A stretch of 64,000 bases of DNA from Nymphaea colorata (taxonomy: Eukaryota; Streptophyta; Magnoliopsida; Nymphaeales; Nymphaeaceae). This document shows positions 34,041 through 46,166 of this stretch, piece by piece (position 1 is the first letter of the stretch; each line of letters begins with the position of its first letter). The notes beneath the pieces are model-generated. The model was given only the letters and a program-made list of their open reading frames with translations, was not told the DNA's origin and ran no database searches. The stretch covers positions 8,128,341 to 8,192,340 of the forward strand of contig NC_045144.1 of the NCBI RefSeq assembly GCF_008831285.2, in the 5' to 3' direction. A program made the position numbers and the translations under genes.

Positions 34041-34967
34041 AGCAATTGAAAAATGCCGATGTTAAATGTTGCCGGATGATCAACCAAAAAAAATGGCCGC
34101 TAAAAAGCAGCCACCATAAATTTATTGGTTTTGATGCAGCCGCTCGCGCCGGTAAGCTGTGGACGGCTTGTGCAGATGGGTAGGACCAAAGAAGCTGCCA
34201 GACCAGTCGAGAGGCGGATACTCTGCCGCCTGCCGGTGAGAGAAGTCCTCTCCGCAGACTAACTAGTTTTTGTCTGTGTTGATTTTTCCTTTCCTTTTTT
34301 AGGTACGATTGTGTGAATGCCCTACGTTTGTCTAGTTTTGGTTTGTTAGCTCTATGAGTTTGGTAAGCGTCAAAACAGTTGAAAAGGAATGATGAGTTAA
34401 ACCATAGTCATAAATATCTTTTTTTCTTTTCATATTTCAAACATTTTTCTTGAGTTATAACATGATGAGCTTAAAAACAATGAAATAATGTGAAAATGAA
34501 AGTACGTTGAATTTTTAAAAAATATAAAAAAAATCTTAAAGTTAAGAAAGTTTAAATAAATGAGAAAAGAGAAAAAGCAACATCAAAACATAACTAAATA
34601 AATAACAAGTAGAAATTAAAACAAGAAATTTTACCATTAAAAAAATGAATTCCAGTATAGATACTAATTTAACTAAACTATGTACATAGTATTATTACTT
34701 ATTTGTTATTCAGTATCTTCTTTGAATTATAGTATAATATCTCGCTATGAAACCTGTGATTATTGCTTTAGTAATTCTTCTTTTTTCTTAAATTAGTTAG
34801 TAGACATTTTTATTCATATTTTTGTGATAAAACTTTCCTTTGAACCCTTCAATTTTATATTTCACACGAACTTCATAAATGCTTAGAAGTAGTTAGTATT
34901 CTTAGAATTACTCTTTTCATGTCCTCTTCTTGTTTGACCCTAAAATTGCCTTCTAGACTTCTAGCAG

Positions 34968-34971
<4 letters not shown>

Positions 34972-35024
<53 letters not shown>

Positions 35025-35076
35025 CGATATATATATATATATATTAGAGAGAGAGAGAGAGTGAGAGAGAGAGAGA
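34972..35076. repeat. Compound microsatellite (CT)n(AT)n(GA)n
   Basis: CT run 34972-35022, AT run 35027-35044, then GA run 35047-35076. The CT and GA arms are complementary, so the single strand could fold into a long hairpin with the AT tract at its tip. Confidence 0.95.
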
Positions 35077-38000
35077 TACCAGGATATGTAAAGTCAGTGT
35101 GTTAGTAGAATTTATAGTTAGGTTTAGGCTGTAAATAGTAATCAGAATAATTTACTTCCTTGGATCTGAAATTTGTTAGACTCCAGCTACATTCTGGTTA
35201 CTTCCTCAGATCCTAGTTAGGTCATAAGATATAAATATAGTTAAAGATAACATAATTTAGTATTTAATAATTACGTCAATTTAATTTTAACTCAGTCTTA
35301 ACATGTTTGTTTAGGAAATTAACTTACTTAGTCGTGCTATCTTGTTTGCTTTGCTGTAATTCAGTGATAACATCCATTGTTAGTTAGCCTGTAGATGTAG
35401 GCAATATAGATTAGTTATAGGAGCAAGTAGCTAGGTGTTTTTCTTTATTGATATTATTCCTTGCGTTTATTAATTCTTCTTCTAAATTGCTTCAGTGTCA
35501 ATTTAATTTTTGTTCTCATTAATTTCATGTTGACTGTTACTTGTATTGGAATTAATTTAGTTAGAACTAGAACATGAATAATCTATGTCCCTCAGGAAGT
35601 GGCATAGATAGGGTAGCTAGTTGAATTGGCTGGTTGGTGAGAGTTTGGTCGTCAGTTCTGTAGGTGTCTTGTTTTCCACACATGTCTCGAAGCAGCTCTG
35701 GACCCAGGAGCGAGAGAAAGTGAGGAGAGGCTTCAGCCTCTTTAGGGTATCTAAGAAAATAGAGGATTCTAAAGTTCCTCGATCTTGCATTCTCAAGATC
35801 TTGAGCATTGTTTGCCTTATTCTTAAGATCTTATGGGATTCAGGGCTAAGATAAAGCTTCTTTTGATTCTTTCAATTTACAAAATCCCTTTCTTTCTCTC
35901 TCCAGTATAGTTGGTCAACTGAGGGTACATAAAGTGGTAGCCTATGTTCAATTGTGTGTGCCAAAGTCCACAAGCTTTGAATTTCAACAATTTTGACTCT
36001 TAAGTTTGCTTTTCAAGGGTCCACCTATTCTCATAATCTTGAATGTAGACCAAATATTTTTTTAATTTTGGCTATATAAGCCACAACAGCGGTCAAATAA
36101 GGGCCTACCTTCACCATTTTCATGCTAACCTCTAACTGAAAATACAATTCATGATGAAGAAATCAATAGGGATTTGTTCCTTTTTTTTACAAACTGTAAA
36201 ATGGTATTTCGCAAAAGTGAAAAAGAGATACAAGTATTAAGAAGAAACCAATAAACTTATAGACCTTTATTAGTTTGGGATATTTCACGTTCAATATCCA
36301 CTTAAAACCTTTTAATAGTTTTAACAAGAAGTTGCGGGGTTAAGGTAGAGGGGGGCACAAAAAGGCCAGACTTAGGCAGGTCAGAAGCCCTTGTTGGCAG
36401 CCCATACTCCGACCCTCTTAGGCATCGGTCGAGCCGGCCTAATGGTTAAATTCACAGACACCCCAACTTAATCCCATTTAGGGCCAAAACCCCATGGTCA
36501 GGGCAGAGCTAGAAATTTTTCATGAGAGGGACAGAATTAAAGTTTTTTAATTTTCACTAGAACCGAAATATCAATTTTTAAAAATTTTATATAGAACAAG
36601 TGAAATTTTCTAAAATTTACATGTAAATTTTTAAAAAATTTGAAGTGAGGACAGGGTCGATGCCCGTGGTCAGCCAGAATATCCCTCTCCTCATCCGCCG
36701 GAGTTCTCGGCACCACACGCACACACTCACACAGACAAAGAGAGAGAGAGAGATTGAAAAAAAATTAAAATAAAAAAGTGTTGTCAAAGCAGCCTCTATT
36801 GAGCAGTATCAATGCTCCCTTGGGTTCCAATCATTTGAGAAAAAGGTACACATTTCCCTTTTTTTTTGGGGTTGGAAGAAGCCGACAAGGGCTGCTTAGA
36901 GAGAAAAGATGATTTTTGGATGTTCTCTTCTAGGTGAGCGAGAGGTTTATCCCTACTGCTTGGAGGAGTGAGACCCGAAGACCCCATGCCTAGGGGTGCA
37001 CCTGTCTATAGGCCCCTAGCCCAACCAACTACTTTATGCTTCTTGAGGTAGATGTACTTTTAATTTTATTCACTTTTTAGGGTATTCCCATGTTTGGATT
37101 TGAATTCTGGATTCAAATATAGAATCAAATATGAAAGAAGAAAAGTTGGTACCATATCTAAATCTTTGGATATGAACTTAAATTTTCTATCCAAATCTGA
37201 TTTTTAGATTTACAATCAAATACATAGTGTGGATATCTTGACTTTCACATTGATTTTTATCGCACTTTAATATATGAGATTAAAACATGCAACATGTTGA
37301 GGTTGTCAGAGACATTTTGTCTAAACGTCCCAAACACGCCTCAAATTAAAGAAAGAAAGCAATGGTTTATGATTACAAGTCTTTTGAATTGATTTAGGAT
37401 TTGGATGCAAAGGTAAGCTATCACATATCAAGAAAATAAGAAGCGTGAGATTCGTATTTGGGTTTATAACCAGAATGTGATCTCTTAAAGGAAAATTTCC
37501 TAAACATTTTTCTTTTGAATTACCCAACAGAAAAGGCTTGTGTGTTCTAGAGTTTGAATTTCTTTGTCATTGTTAGGTCGAAGGATCACCTCAGCTGCAA
37601 CATTATGCACCAACAATTATTTGATCAAGCTACAGACCAACTATCCTCTTAATGAACAATTTCCCTAATTAATCTTTTTTTTTTTTGTCTTTAGTCAAAG
37701 AATGAAAGAATGCCCTAGCTAAAATAATGAACCACTTTGAGCTTTTGTCCAAATAGATTTATAAAATTTGGTTGACTACTCAATTAAAAAACAAAAACAT
37801 AAATTTATTGTTCCACATGCCCTCTTCATGGGAACTTGGTAAATATCCCATTCCAAAAATAGAAAGTTCGAAACAATTGGGAATTTGTCGGAGATTGGAT
37901 GCAATTACTAATTCATGATCTGGCATGTCCAGAATGAAAACTTCATTTTGTTTCTATGAGAATTTTTGTGAATGTGTTTCATGTGCTTCCCTTCAATGAA

Positions 38001-38989
38001 AGTTTTATTTTTCCAAAATGTATCTTAATTTTTAGCCTAATTGTTCTTTTGATGATCGATTTAACCTCTTATCAAAAAAATACACCTTGGCTATATTTCA
38101 TTTCTTCCACAAGTTTAATAATGAGCATAACCGCCCTATTGTTTCAATAGAGAGAATAACCTATGATTAGCTTTTTGAGAAATTTCCAAACGAACAATTT
38201 CAACGAAATCTTTCAATTCCTTATTTTCTATCTCATCAAGCAAAAGAAAAATTTCAACAAAGCAGAATGAGTTTCTTAAGAACCAAAATCTACACCAAAA
38301 AAAAAAGATTGAGGCGATATAAATATGTAGCACCAATGCCTTCAATCGAATCTGCTGATCAAAAATCAAAGGTTAAGGTCGATTAGAAACTGAATTCGAC
38401 GAGCAAAATGCCCTAGTCGATGGATTAACTAGTGTAATTAACCGAGGGCTGTGATGCAGCTTGGGAGCAAAGGCTATAGGTGTATAAATATATGCAGAGT
38501 AGAGTATTTATAGGCTCTTTTGATGACTAGTTGTCAATAAAGGCATAAATTCCTTGGTGGGTAAATCAACTTCTGCTTGCAACATAATAACAGAAAGAGC
38601 CCTGCTAGAGGTTCGCCTCCTGCCTTTATCATCCAAAAAAACCTGTGTTACTTTAAACATAGTGCAGAGAAAGAACAAGCTATGGCGCCGTACAAAAACG
38701 TCATCAGCAGCAACTTGGAAAAAAGGGAGAGCCATGAGAGATCATGGAAAGGGAAGTTCTAAACCAGCAGCTTATCCATGCAAGAGGCCAACCACTTTCT
38801 GTTGATTTTTTCTCGAGGGCGACAACTACCAACAAGAAGGCGAACGCTAAAAGTTCTACTCTCAAGTACGGGAGATAGATCTCTCTCTCTCTCTCAGTGT
38901 GAGGGCTCTTGCGACTTATACACAACGCATCTCAGGTTCAGTTCTTATGGGCATTACATGTTGGTGTCGAAGTAAAGAGACTGAGAGTC

Positions 38990-38991
<2 letters not shown>

Positions 38992-39039
<48 letters not shown>
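38992..39039. repeat. (CT)n microsatellite
   Basis: About 24 CT units. A shorter CT run lies at 38879-38896. Confidence 0.95.
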
Positions 39040-39041
<2 letters not shown>

Positions 39042-39561
39042 GTGGTGGGGCTGCTGCCCAATCAACCATCCAGTTGGTGCATAAGAGCAATCACAAGCTC
39101 ATTTTACTGTAGTGCAGAGTAGGTTGAGTGGTTGGCTTTGCATGTTTATGTACTTACCATTGATAAGATGGATCAACTTTTAGTTTTAAGAGGGCTTCAA
39201 AAGACACCTTGCAGATTGCTTACAGAAAATTTGTGTCAAGAAGCAACCAAGAGAATCGCAGGTTGGATGACTGCCAAAATCTAAACTTTAGAGTGCATCG
39301 AATGACATGAAAACATTGGCCAAGTCTCAGTTCCACAAAACCTGGTTTCCAAAATGAGAATAAATAACTACCACCACATTTAACAAATTGAAGATGTTGC
39401 CCATTAATCAAAGCATCATCCTACCTCGGATCACATTTGCTGATCAAGTCAACAAAGATACGTGACCCAAAATTAAAAGAAATCATTAAACAAAAATTCA
39501 TGAGTTCAACTCCCATACAGGCCAGATCCAACTTTGTACAAATAGGAAATTAGAAAAATGA

Positions 39562-42500
39562 TCACTCGTCCTCTTGGCTGCGCAGCCTAGCAAGTTTGTT
39601 TGTAACAACAACATCAAGTTGAGCAGCTCTCTCCACAATGGCTTTGCGCTTCAATGTAGAGACATTGTGTGCAATCTCCGCACAGAAAACCCTATATGAA
39701 GATGATAAATCAAATGTCACTGCCAGCTCATGACCCAAATAACCACTAAACCTGAAGCAACGCCATGCTAGGACAAAACAATGATGGAGCAGATAGACAA
39801 CAGTCACCTGTTATGCATCATCAGAAGATCCAGGTCACCGGGATTGTGCACAACAAACTTCTTGAAACCATTAGGAAGATAATGTCTCGTCTTCTTATTA
39901 GAACCATAACCAATATTTGGCATGAGAGTGCATCCTTTAAATTTCCTTCTCACACGTGAATCAATACCCTTGGGCCTTCGCCAATTTGGCTGTCAAAATG
40001 CATTTAAATGTCTTATAAGACAGATGTGGCATAAAAAGAACAAAACCTCATGCAAGACATAGGAAAAGTTTGCTAACACTTGAATAAAGGCTTGGTAGAA
40101 AGTATGAAACTGAGATAGTCAACATTTTTTTCCCAATCAATGAATCAAAGAATCGAATGCATAAAACATGCATAATATCAGTAAAATGTCCACTTGAATA
40201 TAATTGGAAAGATATTTGGAACAGTAAAGCTGCATTTCCTTCTAGCCTTCTTTCTGCTTTAAATCATTTGCAGCTGTGGATATAGTCAGTAACCGTAAGA
40301 ACTTGTCGTGGAAATATTGACCAAGACAAACCATTTCCTCCCAAATTGATCATAACAGACACCATGCGAGAAATAATTGGATCAGTAAAATTTTTCTTTT
40401 GCTAACCACTATTGGTAAATGAAAGATTCCATTCCCTTTTCTTCTAACGTCATAATTCAACATACAATACAAGTACTGTATTTCTGTATTCTGTATGATA
40501 TTTCTGGATTCTGCAGTAAGGTACTTGCATTCTGTATCTCTGTGATAGAGACACATTTTGGAGAAAGGGAGCACCTGAAGTGCTTCGCTCTCTCTGAGAG
40601 AGAGAACATCACAAAACATAGGAGGCTGCATGTCGGTTTAAAGTCTTTAAATAAAGGAAAGATCAAAAAAGGGATGAATGCCTCACGTGATGGTTCAGAA
40701 GGTTGATTTTTTTTTAAGAAAATCCACTTTGGGAGTAGTCACTCAAGTGACTCAACGACTAATCCCCAAAGTGGGACCAGCAGACTAGAAGCTCGAGACT
40801 AGTCAGCTGACTAGCTCCTATCAGAACCAGACAACTAGGCAGACCAATTAGTCCCTATTTTGACAATTAAGGCACATAATGGACAAAAAAATAAATCGTC
40901 GGATGAGGCCAAGAATATATTTGGATCACATGGCTCCTAAAGATGGAAAGACCTACATATGAAGGGGGAAGGGATTGGAATGCATATCCTAAATGGACAC
41001 TTTAGGTTTTTTGTAGCACTTAAGAAAAAAAACTGTTTCTGAAAAAGAAATAATTATCCATTTAAATATTAAAAACCAGTAAACGATCAGCAAAATTGGT
41101 TTTGGCTTCCCCCCTTCTCTGGGAACATAACGACTTCGGGTCTATGGTTTCAGGCCTAACACTACCAACTACATGACAACCGGGGTTTCAGTTTGTATGA
41201 TGTCTAGGCATTTTAGGGTGTCCATAAGGGAAGAATGATGCTAACATGAAAGGGCTGATTATAACCAAAGCCAAAAGCTAAAACTGCACAATCATGCTTT
41301 AAAGTACTATTTATAAGCATACTTTTTAAATTTTTGGTAAATTCTTAGTGAATAGTCAACATAACGAACTTTAATTGAATCCAATGCCTAATTCCAGCCT
41401 TAGACATAAGTCCCACGTAGACCTTAAGCGGCCACCATTTCGACTGGCCTGGACAAAAAATGCACCCAAGTGAAAAAAAAAAGTCATAAAAAGTTCTCCA
41501 AAAAAAATTCTTCTTCTTTTCCCCCTTTTCCTTCTTATTTTCCTTTGCTTTCTCCTTCTTTTTCCCCCTTTTTTTAGTTTTTTTTTTTTTGGCCTGTTTA
41601 TGTCTCAGGCTGGTGTAGTCCTTTTGAAGGTCCATCACCTAGCACTTTTGACTACTAAGATTCCAGGAGCAATATTCACGACTATTCCTCTAATCCTATT
41701 TAACTTGTTATTCCAGTTCCATTTCAAACTCAGTACCTATCTCGTGAATCTTGAAATTATTAAAAGGACCCACTTCCACATCAACCACAATGCTCCTCAC
41801 TTACCTGAAAAATCAAGTATTCTATGCTTGCACCAACCAAAGCTTGAAAGGACCTTTTGATAAATAAGTACTAAGTCTCCAGCAGCAGCATTCATTATTA
41901 TTCCTGTCATTTTATTTAACTTGTTCTTCCAGTTCCAATTCAAGCTCAATGCCCATCTTGTGAATCTTCTAGTTGTTAAAATGACTCACCGTTCACATCA
42001 ACCATAAAGTTCCACTTGCCCGAGAAAACAAGTAATTCTAGTCCAGACCAACCAAAGCTTGAAGGATGAACACTAGCAATAAACTAAACCACCAGTTCTA
42101 TCCCCAATCATATACACACAAGAGGGGAGCACAAATGAGCCTACTAGATCTGATCCAACTGAGCCCATGTAGGTGATGTACTGATTTCCAAGAAACAAAA
42201 ACAGGACACAGAAAGAGTAAGGCTAAAATTAAATCACCTTCTTATGGGCAGTGACTTTACAGTGACAGTACGTAGCCATGTTAGTATCACATACTTAGGA
42301 TGACTTTCATGCATCTCAGGGCACTGCATCCAATAACTCCTCAATGACCACAATGGAAATGCATAACCATCAAATATACCAGGAGGTCCAGGGCACAGCG
42401 ACAATGGTTCTGCCAAGAACATTGGACAGCATCACCAAACAAGAATTCACATAAAAGGAAATAGATTTGAAGATGGTAACTTGACAAACAATAAAACTAC

Positions 42501-44269
42501 CTTCCTAAACTGTCTAAATCTATTGATCCCGAGGAAATGCATTCCGTGTGGGTTTGAAGATGGCAAGTTGAAAAACAAGAAACCACGTTTCCAAAAGCTA
42601 TTTCCATCGACGCAGTCAAACCCTTGTCTCGATCTATTGTTCTTTTCTGCAACATAGATAAGACTTGACAGTGGACATAGGAGAGATTCACCAAACCCTT
42701 TTGAGAAAAACCAATACAGAAACATGCAACAATTCCACCAGCAGTAATTTCAAATTTCAGGCCTCTATTCAATTTATCATCATATGTAACATGGCCTTTC
42801 CGATTCAAACTCCTTCAGCAAATCCATGTGAAAATGCATTTCAGAACAACAAATTAACTATCTGCTGCCTTATTTTCATGCAATCACCATTGCTTGTGAG
42901 TTGATGCTCTCACAGACCAACATCTATGTTAACCAACTGATATCATGCGTCCATCTTGATACTTAAATAAATTTATTTTGACAGTATGCAGGTAAATTGT
43001 ATATTTTTCTCAGTAGAACCTAGAGAAATATACATTAAAATGGTGACCTATAGGCTATATTCTTGATATTTTCATGTGTGCTTCACTTTTACGGTGTCAG
43101 GCTTGAAATAAAGCTCTTAAAGAATCTCAAGATAACATTTCCGAACCACCTCAAAAAAGCATGCAAGCAAGAGGCTTCCTTTCTTTCCTGCTCACATAAG
43201 TTACAAGCATTCTAGTACCCAAAAGGAGCCCATGTTTCGTAATAGGTCCTGTTCAGTTTTGACTACTAAGTACTAACAATGCAGTCAGAGACAGAAACAT
43301 CTTTCCAGTTCATATTGTAACTGCTCTCACGTCTTTAACCTGCCACAGTTCACAACCATTCACTAGTCACTAGACTCACTACCAACCACGTTATCAAAGA
43401 TATACTATTTTTGTCCTACCAAGCAATAAAATCCAACCATTGCTGAGTTTTAGAATCTATGACGCATGTTTGCTTCCAAACCACTTTTACATGCCGTGCA
43501 TGTGTCCGGAAACCTATATGCCGATGTTTGTTTTTTCTTCATATTGCCTTTTCGTCCTTTATCTGTTGCATTAGGTTCCTTCTTGCATCTATGAGGTAAA
43601 CAGGTGTGGTCAGGGACTTGCATTTCACCAACTACGAGCTCTCACCATTTAGCAGACCATCTTTACATACGTGCACTAACTGACTGGCCATTTAGCAACT
43701 ACAAGACCTCACCATTTACCAAACCATCTGCTCAACTAAATGACTAACCAAACTGGTACAAGAAGCTTTTCCTACAGCATCATGTATAAACTGGTCTATA
43801 ACAAACATAGTCTTTTCTCGTCGACCCCCATTTTCTCTACGTTATGTTTTCTCGTGAATTGATGAAACTACTAAAATGGTTTTGCATTTACGCTTTAACA
43901 CAGACCGCAGCGGAGCAGAAACCCCACAACCATCCCCTGCCATGGAAATAGCAAATTGGGCTTCCTTCCAAACACCGCGCATGTCTTTATTTGTGCTAAA
44001 ACCTACCCACCTGATAAGTCCACTCAAACGGAAAAGTTTGTTCGATTCTATGCCATTTTCTCAAGAAGTACATAAACTGAGTGTGGAGCAATTTGTCTCA
44101 AATCTGGGGGATAAAACTAGTAGAAGACGATCGAAACAAATAGATAGAAATGGAAACACATACACACACACTCACAGACCTTGACGGAAATCTTGCGGTC
44201 GCTCTGCGGCCTCTTGAACTTCTTGACTCTCTTTTTGATGATCTTCTTGCTCAGTAGGGGAACCGCCAT
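39562..44269 (-). CDS. RPL32: Ribosomal protein eL32 (L32), copy A, 3 exons, 133 aa
   Basis: A component of the cytosolic 60S ribosomal subunit. Exons on the minus strand are 44269-44180 (30 codons), 39989-39808 and 39691-39562, with GT/AG introns of 4,190 and 116 bp and phases 0 and 2. The protein runs from [14 protein letters not shown] to [10 protein letters not shown] and contains [30 protein letters not shown] and [16 protein letters not shown], the standard eL32 sequence. Its length of 133 equals the Arabidopsis protein. It differs from copy B at two residues: P instead of T at position 31 (first codon of exon 2) and G instead of S after HNP. Its first intron is about 1.6 kb longer than copy B's because of extra sequence at about 40460-42660. 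Confidence 0.95.
41662..42072. repeat. Diverged tandem duplication, period about 215 bp, inside eL32-A intron 1
   Basis: 41662-41858 and 41877-42072 share word order: ATTCCT, TTTAACTTGTT(A/C)TTCCAGTTCC, TC(A/G)TGAATCTT, CACATCAACCA, CCAACCAAAGCTTGAA. Many substitutions show it is old. It lies in intron sequence that copy B lacks. Confidence 0.75.
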
Positions 44270-46166
44270 TGCCACCCGATCCCACTAGCCTTCCCCGCGC
44301 TTCGTTGCTGCTGCAAAGGGGATGATAGGAAGTGAAGTTCGTCAGGGTTTAAGTGTTGTCTTTCTCCGTATTTATCTGTGACCTACGTGCAATAGGGGTA
44401 TCCGGGCCTGTCCAAGGTTTTACATTTACAATTTTAAATCCAAAACCATTCTTTTATTACCTTAACCATGATTAGCGGCTTATTGTATTGATGTAATTAA
44501 CGAAAATGAATTTGAACATCGTGCAATTTTGTTAGCTCATTTAATACATACCCTGAGTCCCAGATATTCCTAAGAAGAAAAGGGACAGTGGGCACCAAAT
44601 TTTTTTCCTAAGAATTTTACTAATGAGAAGCCAACGCCACAAATCTACATATTTAAAAGTGTTCTTGTAATCTCCATTCCTCTTACCTTCCGAGTTGTTG
44701 GTTGTATTAACATCACTAATGAAAGTGTTAGTTACTACACCTCCATTTAAGATGCAAAGGCATAGTACCTATGGATATCAAGCTAAAAACACACTTCTTC
44801 ACACATGCTCTTAATCTGACCAGCTAGTTAAGCCCTTTAATACAAATTTTTATAATTAATTTCGCTTTGTTTCCATTAATTATGTTTGTTTATGCAGTTA
44901 TTCTTGGATGTCGACCCATTTTTTTAACATAGAGTAACAATAGAAATGCATTGATTTTTATTTTAATTGAACAAATACATATTTACATTGTATATACATT
45001 GTTTAAAAATGGCTTACATCACAACTAGTCATGACAACGCGTACAAAGTCTTCCAAGAGTATATATACAAAAACCAAGTTCACGGGACCAACACATTCCC
45101 TAGGTTTGGTGACAGAGAGAATATGCAGTGGCTATTAAGCTCCCCTATAAAGCACTTGCAATTTTAAAATAAATATCACCCTCAGCCCTGACGAGCAAAG
45201 CATAGTTGACCGAATTGGGAGCATAGGAATAAGGGTTTTGAAACAGTTCGCTTCCTACAGGCGCTATGATTTTGTAACAAATTGGGTGACAGTGTTAGAC
45301 TAAGTCAACGGAATGTTGGGCCTATACCAGGCACCGGCATCACTGAGAAGTACTCCCTCTTCCCCAGTACAAAATTTTGTTCTCAAGTTGCAAATTAGGG
45401 TTTCTTTCATAGTCACAATTGGAGCTACTGCAGGCCGTATAACCTAAAACTAAACTCTTTAACTTATTCACTTTTTTTAAGTGCCAAAATGTCCGAATTA
45501 GGAAAGCGGTATGAGCAGATGGGCTCAGGCACAATAGAAATCCTCATCTTCATGATAGGCAACAAAAAGCTCATATACGTGCAGAACCAACAAGTTTAAA
45601 ACTGTTAATAACAGCAGTAAAATGAACTTCTTGCAGTGCATGATACATAAATCGCACACTGGTTTGGGGTACAGCCCCTCTGTTTAGGCGCCACTCAATC
45701 ATCTTAAATTTGATTTCATCAAAAAGCAGCAAGCACGTAAAAAGGGACCTGCACGGCTGCACAGACTTCATGCAAAACAGGCAGGAACAAACTCTTGATA
45801 GACATTGTTGCTTTATTTAAGCCCTGAAATGCCTTAAGTCTTTTCCAATATCAGCATTTGGATTGATTTATAGAATTGAAGTGGCCAAAATTAGATTGAT
45901 TGAACACTCTGCAAATTTAATTTAAAAGGGAAAAAAATCAGATGCAATAATTAACCATCAAACAATGAGGTTAAATCACCATTCCTTTGACAAACTGAAA
46001 AAAGTTGACCACATAAAAGTATTATCCCACCGCAAATAGTATTTGCTAAGTTGTCGCCGAAATGATTCTAAACTGAAAAAATCATTAAACAAAATTCGCA
46101 AGTGCGCCCAAATACAAGCTGGAAACTTGGCTCGGTACAGAAAGGAAATAAAACAAAAATGTTGCT
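44270..46166. other. Spacer between the two eL32 copies
   Basis: 44270-44400 is the 5' flank of copy A on the minus strand, with a near telo-box (CAGGGTTT, 44343-44350). The remainder is AT-rich, and its right end (about 46060-46166) is the 3' untranslated region of copy B, sharing AAATCATTAAACAAAA with the copy A 3' flank at about 39480. No other gene recognised. Confidence 0.6.

Larger units (their letters stand above)
31661..39561. other. Gene-poor 7.9-kb stretch
   Basis: No gene recognised on either strand. AT-rich DNA carries many microsatellites (listed separately). A GC-rich island of about 150 bp lies at 34130-34260. GGGCC-type repeat DNA lies at 36340-36480. 36495-36670 begins CAGGGCAGAGCTAGAAATTT, a common plant dispersed-repeat signature resembling 6085-6200. 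Short frames at 35621-35854, 38136-38369 and 38508-38735 have no family motif. Confidence 0.5.

Noticed and set aside
42497-42808. 103-codon minus-strand frame in eL32-A intron 1
   Set aside because: The homologous intron of copy B does not keep the frame, so it is ordinary intron sequence.
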